Shown here: positions 28,913 through 36,891 of the stretch, in pieces | Position numbering within the stretch: the first letter of the stretch is position 1 | Layout: each line of letters starts with the position of its first letter | Assembly (NCBI GenBank): GCA_018817405.1 | Contig: JAHITZ010000025.1 | Span: 1 to 54,675 of the forward strand | DNA length: 54,675 nt | Origin: Nanobdellota archaeon | GTDB lineage: Archaea; Nanobdellota; Nanobdellia; Pacearchaeales; GW2011-AR1 | Direction: 5' to 3' | Made by a program: the position numbers and the translations under genes | Notes under the pieces: model-generated | What the model was told of the DNA's origin: nothing | Seen by the model: the letters and a program-made list of their open reading frames with translations, nothing else | The model's database searches: none

Positions 28913-29967
28913 TTTGCTACCTGCAATATCTTTTTTAACTTAGGATTTTTTTCTAACTTGTTCCATAAATCCTCCATTTTTTCAAGTCTCTTAATCAATT
29001 CTGCTTTTTCTTCTGGAGGCACGTCTTCAAGTTTGTAAACTGTCTGCAATAAGTTTTCTTTTACGTCTTTAGATGAGAGATGAGTATAGATGTTGCTCAT
29101 ATCTTTCTTATGACCCATAAATTTCTGTGCAACCTTTGGATTATTCAAATAAAGTTCAGTGGCTCGTGTATGACGAATTAGGTAGGGGAAAATATCTCTT
29201 CCCAATGTCTTTTTCCCCATCCCTTTAATCCATAATGTTGCAGACGCTTTTGATATTGGTTCGTTCTGTTTCATTACAGAAGGAAAAACATAATCACCAT
29301 CAACTTCTTCTTTTAACTGTTGAAGATAATAAGTTGATTCTTTTACGAAGACAGTCCTTGCTTTTGATGTTTTAGTTGCGAAGATATGAAGCTCTGATAT
29401 ATCCCCATCAGTATTAAACCTGATATTCTTCCACTTCAAAGTTCTTAATTCAATAGGTCTTAATCCACTTTCATAAAGAGAAATAAAAAAAGTTTTTTTA
29501 GACAAGTTTCTTTCCTTTTGCATGATTTTTTCAATGTCTTGTTTCGTTAATAAAGTTCCTTCGTTTATCTTCTCATGGTTAAATGCTTCCATGAGTCTAA
29601 TATCTTTCAACTCATCAAATCTTTCAGACCATCCTTTGAAATACCATTTGAGAAATCTTTTAACATGAATTTTAGTGCCGTTGGTTGTGTATTTTGTTCT
29701 TCCAGATTTGTTTAAGAGAACAAGATAGTCTCTTAGGTCTTTAAGGTTAATTTCTTTAAATGGTTTTTCAATAATGTCTCTAAACTGAAGAATGTTTGCT
29801 TTAATGTCATTGAGTTTGTTTTGTCCAGAACCAATTGCACAATAAGAAATAAAGTCATCAACAATTTTCTTTTCTGCGTTAGTGAGTTTGTTATAGAGTT
29901 GTTCTTTGTTGATTCTTAATTTTCTATATTCTGGATATGATTTTTTCATTAAGAGAATAAGAGGCAA
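28909..29967 (-). CDS. Tyrosine recombinase/integrase
   Basis: ESGLRPIELRTLKWKNI, YLIRHTRATELYL, MGHKKDMSNIYTHLS (R..HxxR..Y). Confidence 0.92.
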   Translation of the reverse strand: MPLILLMKKSYPEYRKLRINKEQLYNKLTNAEKKIVDDFISYCAIGSGQNKLNDIKANILQFRDIIEKPFKEINLKDLRDYLVLLNKSGRTKYTTNGTKIHVKRFLKWYFKGWSERFDELKDIRLMEAFNHEKINEGTLLTKQDIEKIMQKERNLSKKTFFISLYESGLRPIELRTLKWKNIRFNTDGDISELHIFATKTSKARTVFVKESTYYLQQLKEEVDGDYVFPSVMKQNEPISKASATLWIKGMGKKTLGRDIFPYLIRHTRATELYLNNPKVAQKFMGHKKDMSNIYTHLSSKDVKENLLQTVYKLEDVPPEEKAELIKRLEKMEDLWNKLEKNPKLKKILQVAK

Positions 29968-30013
29968 GGATTATTTAAACCTTTTTGGTTTAACTTAATT
30001 ATAAACCCTTGAA

Positions 30014-30056
30014 GAGGAGGTTTAATTCAAGCTAAACAGATGAATTAAACGTCCTC
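30014..30056. other. Candidate core recombination (att) site
   Basis: GAGGAGGTTTAATTCA-11 nt-TGAATTAAACGTCCTC, 15/16 inverted match, 47 nt from int start. Confidence 0.5.
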
Positions 30057-30247
30057 TCCCGGGCAAAAAGAGGTGAGCTTATATAAGATATTGAACCTAT
30101 TTAAACTTTTCGGTTTGTTGTAACTTCTAAATGGGAACAGCATTAACTCGCATTTTGAAGTAGTAGCGCATAGTATGTAAAATGTTCGGTTAAATTAAAT
30201 AGTTTTCCCATGACAATGAATTTAAACATCTTCTTCCAGATTATCCC

Positions 30248-31297
30248 ATGACAATGCCTCAACAAACTGAAAAAATAAAAAATAAGGAACAGATTCCTAA
30301 CCCTCACTATACTCCGCAACAAGCTGATAGTGTATTGCGCTCAGGTTCAAGACGGAATCTCTCTAACTCTCATTTGGACGCAACAAGCTACAGCAGATCT
30401 AATCCAAATGAGAACAAAAAAGTAAGCCAAGAACAAATCCACGGACTCTTATTCGGAGAACAACTAAGCTGGCAGGCAATTATTCTGGACCTGATAAATT
30501 CAGAACAGCTCGACCCATGGGACATTGACCTCACACTATTAACAAACAAATATCTGGAAAAAATCAAAGATATTGAAGAAGCAAACCTCTTTGTCTCGAG
30601 CAAAGTGCTCTTTGCTGCCGCCCTTCTTCTTAGAATCAAATCAGAAATCCTCCTAAATCAGGACCTTCCAGGTTTAGATGACATTCTCTTCGGCAAAAAA
30701 GAAGAAAAGAAATACGTACAAGAAAGAATTGAACTTGAAGATGAAATTCCTGAATTAATGCAGCGCACTCCCTTGCCAAGATACAAAAAAGTCACACTTC
30801 AAGAATTACTTTCTGCACTAGGCAAAGCACTTCGCACAGAAAATCGAAGAATAAAAAAAGTCGTCACAGCTCGCCAGCAGGAAATTGAAACAGCCATTGC
30901 AATACCCAAAGCAGGAATCAACATAAGAGATAAAATCAAAGAAGTCTACAACAAACTGCGTGGCTTCTTCACAGAAAAAGAAGAGCGCGTCGCTTTCTCA
31001 GAATTAGTCGGGGAAAATGGAAACGGAGAAGAAAAAGTCTCAACCTTTGTCCCCCTCCTCCACTTAGACAACCAGCACAAGGTCTTCTTAGAACAAGAAA
31101 AGCACCTTGAGGAAATTTACGTCTGGATAAAATCCCATTATATGAAAGCAAACAAATCTGAATTAGAACAAATGCGCAAGGAGGCAGAAATAGAAAACGT
31201 CAAGGCCGCTCTTGAGCAAGAACAGGAAAGGAGTGAAAAGGCTGAGAAAGTTAAAGAAGAAAGAGAAAAGAAAACAATTAAAAACAAGTCTAAATAA
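30248..31297 (+). CDS. scpA: Segregation and condensation protein A
   Basis: EQLSWQAIILDLINSEQLDPWDIDLTLLTNKYLEKIKD...LRIKSEILL. Confidence 0.9.
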   Translation: MTMPQQTEKIKNKEQIPNPHYTPQQADSVLRSGSRRNLSNSHLDATSYSRSNPNENKKVSQEQIHGLLFGEQLSWQAIILDLINSEQLDPWDIDLTLLTNKYLEKIKDIEEANLFVSSKVLFAAALLLRIKSEILLNQDLPGLDDILFGKKEEKKYVQERIELEDEIPELMQRTPLPRYKKVTLQELLSALGKALRTENRRIKKVVTARQQEIETAIAIPKAGINIRDKIKEVYNKLRGFFTEKEERVAFSELVGENGNGEEKVSTFVPLLHLDNQHKVFLEQEKHLEEIYVWIKSHYMKANKSELEQMRKEAEIENVKAALEQEQERSEKAEKVKEEREKKTIKNKSK

Positions 31298-31305
31298 CCC
31301 AAAGC

Positions 31306-31431
31306 ATGGTTTCAACATTCATGCCAATAAACCTCACAGAATTTCTCACAATTTTAGCAATAGTGGTAATTATTTTAATTATAACAAGATGGTTGAATAA
31401 AAATAAGGCCAAGAAGAAAAAAGAATACTAA
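31306..31431 (+). CDS. Small single-TM protein
   Basis: MVSTFMPINLTEFLTILAIVVIILIITRWLNKNKAKKKKEY. Confidence 0.5.
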   Translation: MVSTFMPINLTEFLTILAIVVIILIITRWLNKNKAKKKKEY

Positions 31432-31722
31432 AAAGGAATATCCTTCTCGTCAACAACAAAAACCTTATCATTTCTTAACGCCTCAAGCGCTCTTTCTCCT
31501 TCAGAAAGTAAGTGAAATTTGAACATAACCAAGAGCGAGCAAATAAGGAAGAATAGGGCTGTAATCATTTAAACGAGGTTCTTCTCCTTTAACAAAGGGT
31601 TTCTTATCAGAGACTTCTCTCAAGGCACGAGCAAGTTCAGCCCCATCTATCTTTTCACCACAAATTGCTCCAGACAATCTTTCAAGCATCTCAACAGCCC
31701 AGCGTTTCTCTTCCTCACCCAT
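31429..31722 (-). pseudogene. Winged-helix-like small protein, frameshifted near C-terminus
   Basis: Frame A ...LPYLLALGYVQISLTF*; frame B at the same site MFKFHLLSEGERALEALRNDKVFVVDEKDIPF*. Confidence 0.5.
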
Positions 31723-31744
31723 AATTTTAAACCAATGCTGTAAT

Positions 31745-32230
31745 TTATAAGGATTGTTGTTCTAAACCAATCGACTTCTTCCTAAACCACACCACACCTA
31801 TTCCAATTATAACAATCCCCAACACAACAAGAAAACTATTCAATGCATTAATACTAAGCCCAATCAAGTTCAAATAAAACATCGCCAACGGCACAATAGC
31901 TATCGACAACGCAAAAGACAAAGCCACACGCTCAATAATATCAATTCCTTGCTTCTCGCGCTCACCAGAAAACCCACTACCAACACACCCACCAAAACCA
32001 TCCGCGCCCTTAGAAAACCCACCACCCCTCGCTCGCAAGCCCTTACCACCAAAAAACACAAACGTCCAAACCCATCCAGGCAAAAACAGCACAAACACAC
32101 TTCCAAAAACAACCCTAAAGCTCTCACCATATCCAAGCGAACTAAAAAGCCCGACAAGAAGACTAACTATCTCAAGCCCAACTAAAATAAAGATAGTCCA
32201 AATCACATTCCTAAAAAACTTATCTCTCAT
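31745..32230 (-). CDS. DUF1616-like membrane protein with Gly-rich insert
   Basis: VVFGSVFVLFLPGWVW ... IIERVALSFALSIAIVPLAMFYLNLIG. Confidence 0.65.
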   Translation of the reverse strand: MRDKFFRNVIWTIFILVGLEIVSLLVGLFSSLGYGESFRVVFGSVFVLFLPGWVWTFVFFGGKGLRARGGGFSKGADGFGGCVGSGFSGEREKQGIDIIERVALSFALSIAIVPLAMFYLNLIGLSINALNSFLVVLGIVIIGIGVVWFRKKSIGLEQQSL

Positions 32231-32600
32231 CTTCTCCCTCCTCTAATACTAAAAGTGAAAGCAGAATAATCAAAACACCAGCAATAAGTGAAATCACCCA
32301 GCTCAACCATTCTAAATCAGCTGTCTTGTACTTGATTATCATAAATCCAATCACGCCTAAAACAGCAACAAACCAATAATCTCTCTTCTTAACTTTCTCT
32401 TTCCCTTTCTCAGGAACTTCTGAAAAAACATCCACAATCCCAACTAAAATTACAATAACAAGCAGATAATTCAAATTTAAATACACGCTGACAATGCCTT
32501 TCCAGATTTGTTCAAGCAACAACAAAACCAAATAAGTAACTAGCAAAGTCTGAAACACATGATTCACTAAAACAGCGCTATGCCCTTTGAATATTCTCAT
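32220..32600 (-). CDS. Hypothetical membrane protein
   Basis: Four hydrophobic segments; ATGA overlap. Confidence 0.6.
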   Translation of the reverse strand: MRIFKGHSAVLVNHVFQTLLVTYLVLLLLEQIWKGIVSVYLNLNYLLVIVILVGIVDVFSEVPEKGKEKVKKRDYWFVAVLGVIGFMIIKYKTADLEWLSWVISLIAGVLIILLSLLVLEEGEDER

Positions 32601-34204
32601 GAAAACGCCCCTGGTTTGAAAACCTTTATCTCAATCCAATCAACAGGAATTGTATAATTCTTAGTTTCATCTTTAGAAAGATGAGGAACATTAAACACCA
32701 GACTCAGCTTGTTGTCCTTAACAAACAACCCGTCCTCTGCAATGTCAAATTCTGTCCCAACAATAATCCAATCACCATCTTCAACAGGTTGCTTGTAATC
32801 TGTAACAAGATAATCAACATTTTCAAAAACCCATGAGTCTCTATTCGCCGGAACTACTTTCTGCTTCCAGGGATGAAAGTAACCCTCTTCTGTAAATGCA
32901 AAATACTCAGGGCTTTCTACAACAATATCATTTTTCAAAAATGTCAGCATATACTTCCCCGGCCCAATCTTCCTGTAAGCAGGCTCATCCTCAATAGAAA
33001 AATCAAACATCTCTGACTGCCCATTATTGAAAAATATTTTCTGCAGTCCTGCCTCATGATATGTCAAAAACTTCAATGTCCTTTCCAAATCATAGTCAGT
33101 ATACAACCTTGATTGCCTGGTTTCCAATCCATAAAGAGAATTGTCTGCAAGGAAAACTTTTTCAGCAACAATCTTATTTGTATTAATTTTAATCTCTCTA
33201 ATCAAACCATCAAAATCACTAAATTCTAATTTGTAAACCCCTCTTTCAAGGCCAACAGCAACAAGAAATTCACTCTGCATGGCTCCAAGTTTGCTTGTTT
33301 TTTCTGTTTCTCCATCATCCTGAATCTCTGTAAATTCCATAACCCTTCCTTGAAGATCATAAAGAACAATCCTTAACTCATCACTTCCCTCATACCAATT
33401 CAAATCCTGTTTCTTAAATTCAATATCTAAATAATCTTCAGCATAAACATAAAAAACATGCCCTCCTCTCAAAGATAAATCTATAACTGTTTCCTCCTTA
33501 GAATAATCTTCAACATAATTTGCAATGGGTTCAAAATCCTCGGCAGCAACAATCACTCCGTCCTGAAGCTTCAACTCCTCCAAACCCAAAAGCTCTAACT
33601 CTGGATTGATTCTATAAACCCTGTCCACGCTATCGTAAGCACTCAAGTCTAAATTTGGATTGAAAATCAAATTGTAAAGATAATGCCACTCTTCCTCATC
33701 CTTTGCTCCAATGCTAATCTTCCCGCCCTCAGGAAAATTATCCTTCAGTCTAACATTTACAAATACCTTTTCACCACCCCGTGGAATTTCTACATCAAAA
33801 TAAACCAACCCTCTTGTTAATTCCCTGTAATTTATTTCTCCTACACTTAAAACATCTGAAACTCTCTCAGCCGGAGTTAGGTATTTCTCCCCCTCGTCTC
33901 CTAAATCATAAACATAAACAAACTCATGATTAACAATAAAGTTAGAAAAAACCAAATACACAATTATCACAATAGGAATCAGCCAAACAAAAGCCCTTAA
34001 TATATTAATATGTCCTGGCTCCTTACGATGTGGGTGGGCAAGCTCATTACGCGAGACATTTTTAGGTGGGTGGGGGAGACTTCTACTATCGCGAGCGTGG
34101 TCACGAGCAGGGTGGGCACCATCATCAGAAGCAACCACAACTACCTTTCTCTTCTTCTCCTTCCGCCATTTCTCAAACTTTTCTTCCCATTCGTCTTTAG
34201 CCAT
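32597..34204 (-). CDS. Membrane-anchored surface protein
   Basis: Single N-terminal TM (FVWLIPIVIIVYLVFSNF), long extracellular part; start probably at MAKDEWEEKFEKW. Confidence 0.7.
   Translation of the reverse strand: MAKDEWEEKFEKWRKEKKRKVVVVASDDGAHPARDHARDSRSLPHPPKNVSRNELAHPHRKEPGHINILRAFVWLIPIVIIVYLVFSNFIVNHEFVYVYDLGDEGEKYLTPAERVSDVLSVGEINYRELTRGLVYFDVEIPRGGEKVFVNVRLKDNFPEGGKISIGAKDEEEWHYLYNLIFNPNLDLSAYDSVDRVYRINPELELLGLEELKLQDGVIVAAEDFEPIANYVEDYSKEETVIDLSLRGGHVFYVYAEDYLDIEFKKQDLNWYEGSDELRIVLYDLQGRVMEFTEIQDDGETEKTSKLGAMQSEFLVAVGLERGVYKLEFSDFDGLIREIKINTNKIVAEKVFLADNSLYGLETRQSRLYTDYDLERTLKFLTYHEAGLQKIFFNNGQSEMFDFSIEDEPAYRKIGPGKYMLTFLKNDIVVESPEYFAFTEEGYFHPWKQKVVPANRDSWVFENVDYLVTDYKQPVEDGDWIIVGTEFDIAEDGLFVKDNKLSLVFNVPHLSKDETKNYTIPVDWIEIKVFKPGAFS
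34023..34130. repeat. In-frame dispersed palindromic repeat, copy A
   Basis: GTGGGTGGGCAAGCTCATTACGCGAGA...ATCGCGAGCGTGGTCACGAGCAGGGTGGGCACC; encodes GAHPARDHARDSRSLPHPPKNVSRNELAHPH on minus strand. Confidence 0.8.
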
Positions 34205-35894
34205 TTTCACATCCATACTGATACAATTTATTTTCCCCCAGTTCCATAAAAACTGAAAAACAAGGACCATTAAAATTCTTATTTCCTGCAAACAGATAAA
34301 TCGGTCTATCATAAACAGACATCATTTCCTGAATCTCAATTTCACTGTCGCTTCTCCAAAATCTTTCCCATTCCTCTTGAAACCACTTGTTTTCCTCAAA
34401 CAATCCAGGAGCAATTGTCTTCCTGTTTGAATAAGCCAAAACCCACGGCGAATATTCTGAAGAAAGAACCATTACAAAAGCGTCCCTCTCTACTTTTGTG
34501 TCTATCTTTTTAATCAAATCCAAACCCTCCTCGCTAATCAAAGATTTTGCATTCACTGATTCATGCATTGTCACAAACCCCGCAGAAAACAACATTAAAA
34601 CCAAAACCAACAAGCCGAGTTTCTTCTTATTATCAATCAACAATGAAAATCCAGAGCCTGCTAATAAAATCAACATAATATCAAGATGAATAATAAATCT
34701 ATTAAAAAAGAAAAACTGAAAATAAACAATTATTGCAGCAATTGATGTAATAAAAAAGATCATATCAAACTTCCTTTTCCAAATCAAGTAAAAGAATCCC
34801 AAGATGGCAAATGGCAGATAAGCTAAAGTAGAAAACTGATATGTGAAAAACGAAACAAAAGTCCCTGGCGCTGTTCCTGGATCAACAAATGACTCAACTA
34901 GCGGGAAAAACAACGGAGCAATTGATTCTCTCCAAGACCCGGCGTAAATCAACAAAGTCAGCCCAAGTATCACAACACCACTAACTAAATTTCTCCCAAG
35001 TCTTTTATAATCCTGAACTGTAAAACAAACAAAAGCCAAGCCAAACAAAAAGAAAGTCGGCCTGTGCATAATGCCTGTCAATATACCAAAGAATATAAAC
35101 CAAAATCTGTTATATCCCAAACCTAATAAGCCCTGCTCAACGCGGGATTTTCTGATATTATCTTGAACACGATTATGGGTGGGCGAGCGCACCACGCGAG
35201 AGTAATTTCCAATATCATTGCGAGCGTGGTCGCGAGTAGGGCGGGCACCTTTATTACCTCTCTTAAGAAAATACAAAGCAAACAGCATAAACGAAAGAGC
35301 AATTATATTCTTGTAATACATATAAGTAAAGACCTTAAATTGAATAACAGACACAGCATAAAGCAAAAACGCAATAACTCCAACTCTTTTATTAAAATAC
35401 TCTTTGCCTACAAGATATACACTCACTCCCAAAAGTAAATTAAAACCAATAAACAACCATGTCAAAATAGCCCCACTGCCAAAAACCTTACACAAAACAA
35501 ACATCAAATACAAAAACCCAGGAGTAAAAGCACCTTTAACCCAGCTATCAACATTAAAACCTTTCTCGGCAAACGATTCAATCCCATACTTATAGATGCC
35601 AGCATCATAACCCAAAGGTATGGAATTATCTAAATAAGGCACAACCCTTAGCCCGATTATCAAAACAATCCCAATAACCAAAAGTAAATAATGCCACCGC
35701 GCGGCCTTTACTTTGTCCTTCTTTCCATTGTCATCGAGTTCCCGCAAAGCATAAGCTCCGATCACAGCAATCACAACTGCAAATATCTCAAAGTGTAGTG
35801 TGTACTTCCAAAACAAGTTCAAGGAAATCAGCACAACCAGGGCTGCATACACCACAAGCAGCTGCCAGAATGAGCTACGCGCTATCTCTCTCAT
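34197..35894 (-). CDS. Multi-TM glycosyltransferase (GT39/GT-C-like)
   Basis: YLDNSIPLGYDAGIYKYGIESF, many TM segments. Confidence 0.8.
   Translation of the reverse strand: MREIARSSFWQLLVVYAALVVLISLNLFWKYTLHFEIFAVVIAVIGAYALRELDDNGKKDKVKAARWHYLLLVIGIVLIIGLRVVPYLDNSIPLGYDAGIYKYGIESFAEKGFNVDSWVKGAFTPGFLYLMFVLCKVFGSGAILTWLFIGFNLLLGVSVYLVGKEYFNKRVGVIAFLLYAVSVIQFKVFTYMYYKNIIALSFMLFALYFLKRGNKGARPTRDHARNDIGNYSRVVRSPTHNRVQDNIRKSRVEQGLLGLGYNRFWFIFFGILTGIMHRPTFFLFGLAFVCFTVQDYKRLGRNLVSGVVILGLTLLIYAGSWRESIAPLFFPLVESFVDPGTAPGTFVSFFTYQFSTLAYLPFAILGFFYLIWKRKFDMIFFITSIAAIIVYFQFFFFNRFIIHLDIMLILLAGSGFSLLIDNKKKLGLLVLVLMLFSAGFVTMHESVNAKSLISEEGLDLIKKIDTKVERDAFVMVLSSEYSPWVLAYSNRKTIAPGLFEENKWFQEEWERFWRSDSEIEIQEMMSVYDRPIYLFAGNKNFNGPCFSVFMELGENKLYQYGCENG
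35170..35260. repeat. In-frame dispersed palindromic repeat, copy B
   Basis: ATGGGTGGGCGAGCGCACCACGCGAGA...ATTGCGAGCGTGGTCGCGAGTAGGGCGGGCACC; encodes GARPTRDHARNDIGNYSRVVRSPTH on minus strand. Confidence 0.8.
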
Positions 35895-36331
35895 CCAGGG
35901 CCATCCCTCACCCCTTCATCTTTTTCTAAATGCTTTTTCAAAATATTTAGCATCTCAGGAACCTCTGCCAAAACATCCTTCACAGTACTGACATCAATTT
36001 CATTCCCATAATAATTTACTCCGTGCCTTAGTTTTCTATATCTATCAAACTTTCCAGAAATTTTATCTTCTTTTAAGACATCCCTCAAAAAATAAGTTAC
36101 CACTTCATGCGACTCGAATTTATATCCTTTAACAAAACCAATTGCCTCGCAATATTGCCTAAGTCCCTCATACAATTCTCTAAGTACCGATTTCAACGAA
36201 TTTTCCTTAAGGGGAATTAATTTTGCAGTTTCAATCGCCTGCTCTGCAGATTTAACAAGACTTTTCGCCCTATTCTTATTCTTCACAATAACCCTCGCAT
36301 ATCCTGCCTTAACACTACTTTCAAAGTCCAT
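35891..36331 (-). CDS. HEPN domain protein (putative toxin)
   Basis: Helical, RYRKLRHGVNYYG motif; adjacent MNT gene. Confidence 0.78.
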   Translation of the reverse strand: MDFESSVKAGYARVIVKNKNRAKSLVKSAEQAIETAKLIPLKENSLKSVLRELYEGLRQYCEAIGFVKGYKFESHEVVTYFLRDVLKEDKISGKFDRYRKLRHGVNYYGNEIDVSTVKDVLAEVPEMLNILKKHLEKDEGVRDGPG

Positions 36332-36867
36332 TACATGACCTCCAACTCTCCACTCAGAGTTATTCCATTACAAATATTGTTAACCAGTTCCTTATTTTTC
36401 TCTTTCATAATATTCCATTTCTTCCTGTTAAACCTATGAAGACCAATCTTTCTATTCAGCAACTTTTCATATTTTCCTGTTTCAAATTCCTTATCAATCT
36501 CTGTAAGAACACAAATATCAATATCGCTATCAGAGTCGTCCATTGCTTTTGCATAGCTTCCAAAGACTACTATTGTAGGAAAGTCATAGAATTTCTGTAA
36601 TTCCTCAATTAGTTTAGATTTTCTTAATTTCTCAAAATTGTAAAACAATTTTAAATTCAAGTACTTTTTAGACAAAACAGCCCTGTATCCACCATACAAT
36701 CCATCCTTCTCTTTCACCAAAATCCCTTCTTTAACTAGATTCTTCAAATACTGACTAACAGTCGTATGGTTCACCCCGGTCTTCCGAGCAACCTCTCTAA
36801 TCAAATAAGCCTTGCGCGGCTCTTCAAAGAAAACCTTCAATATCCTGCTGTCAGCTTTTATTTCCAT
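36331..36867 (-). CDS. wHTH-MNT nucleotidyltransferase (putative antitoxin)
   Basis: VVFGSYAKAMDDSDSDIDICVL (GSx10DxD) with N-terminal winged helix. Confidence 0.88.
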   Translation of the reverse strand: MEIKADSRILKVFFEEPRKAYLIREVARKTGVNHTTVSQYLKNLVKEGILVKEKDGLYGGYRAVLSKKYLNLKLFYNFEKLRKSKLIEELQKFYDFPTIVVFGSYAKAMDDSDSDIDICVLTEIDKEFETGKYEKLLNRKIGLHRFNRKKWNIMKEKNKELVNNICNGITLSGELEVM

Positions 36868-36891
36868 TTGTAAATATTTACTTACACTTGT

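Larger units (their letters stand above)
20264..30056. mobile_element. Integrated mobile genetic element, boundaries approximate
   Basis: Replication module, two recombinases, RHH/XRE/wHTH regulators and orphan genes bounded by a terminal integrase and candidate att sequences. Confidence 0.8.
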
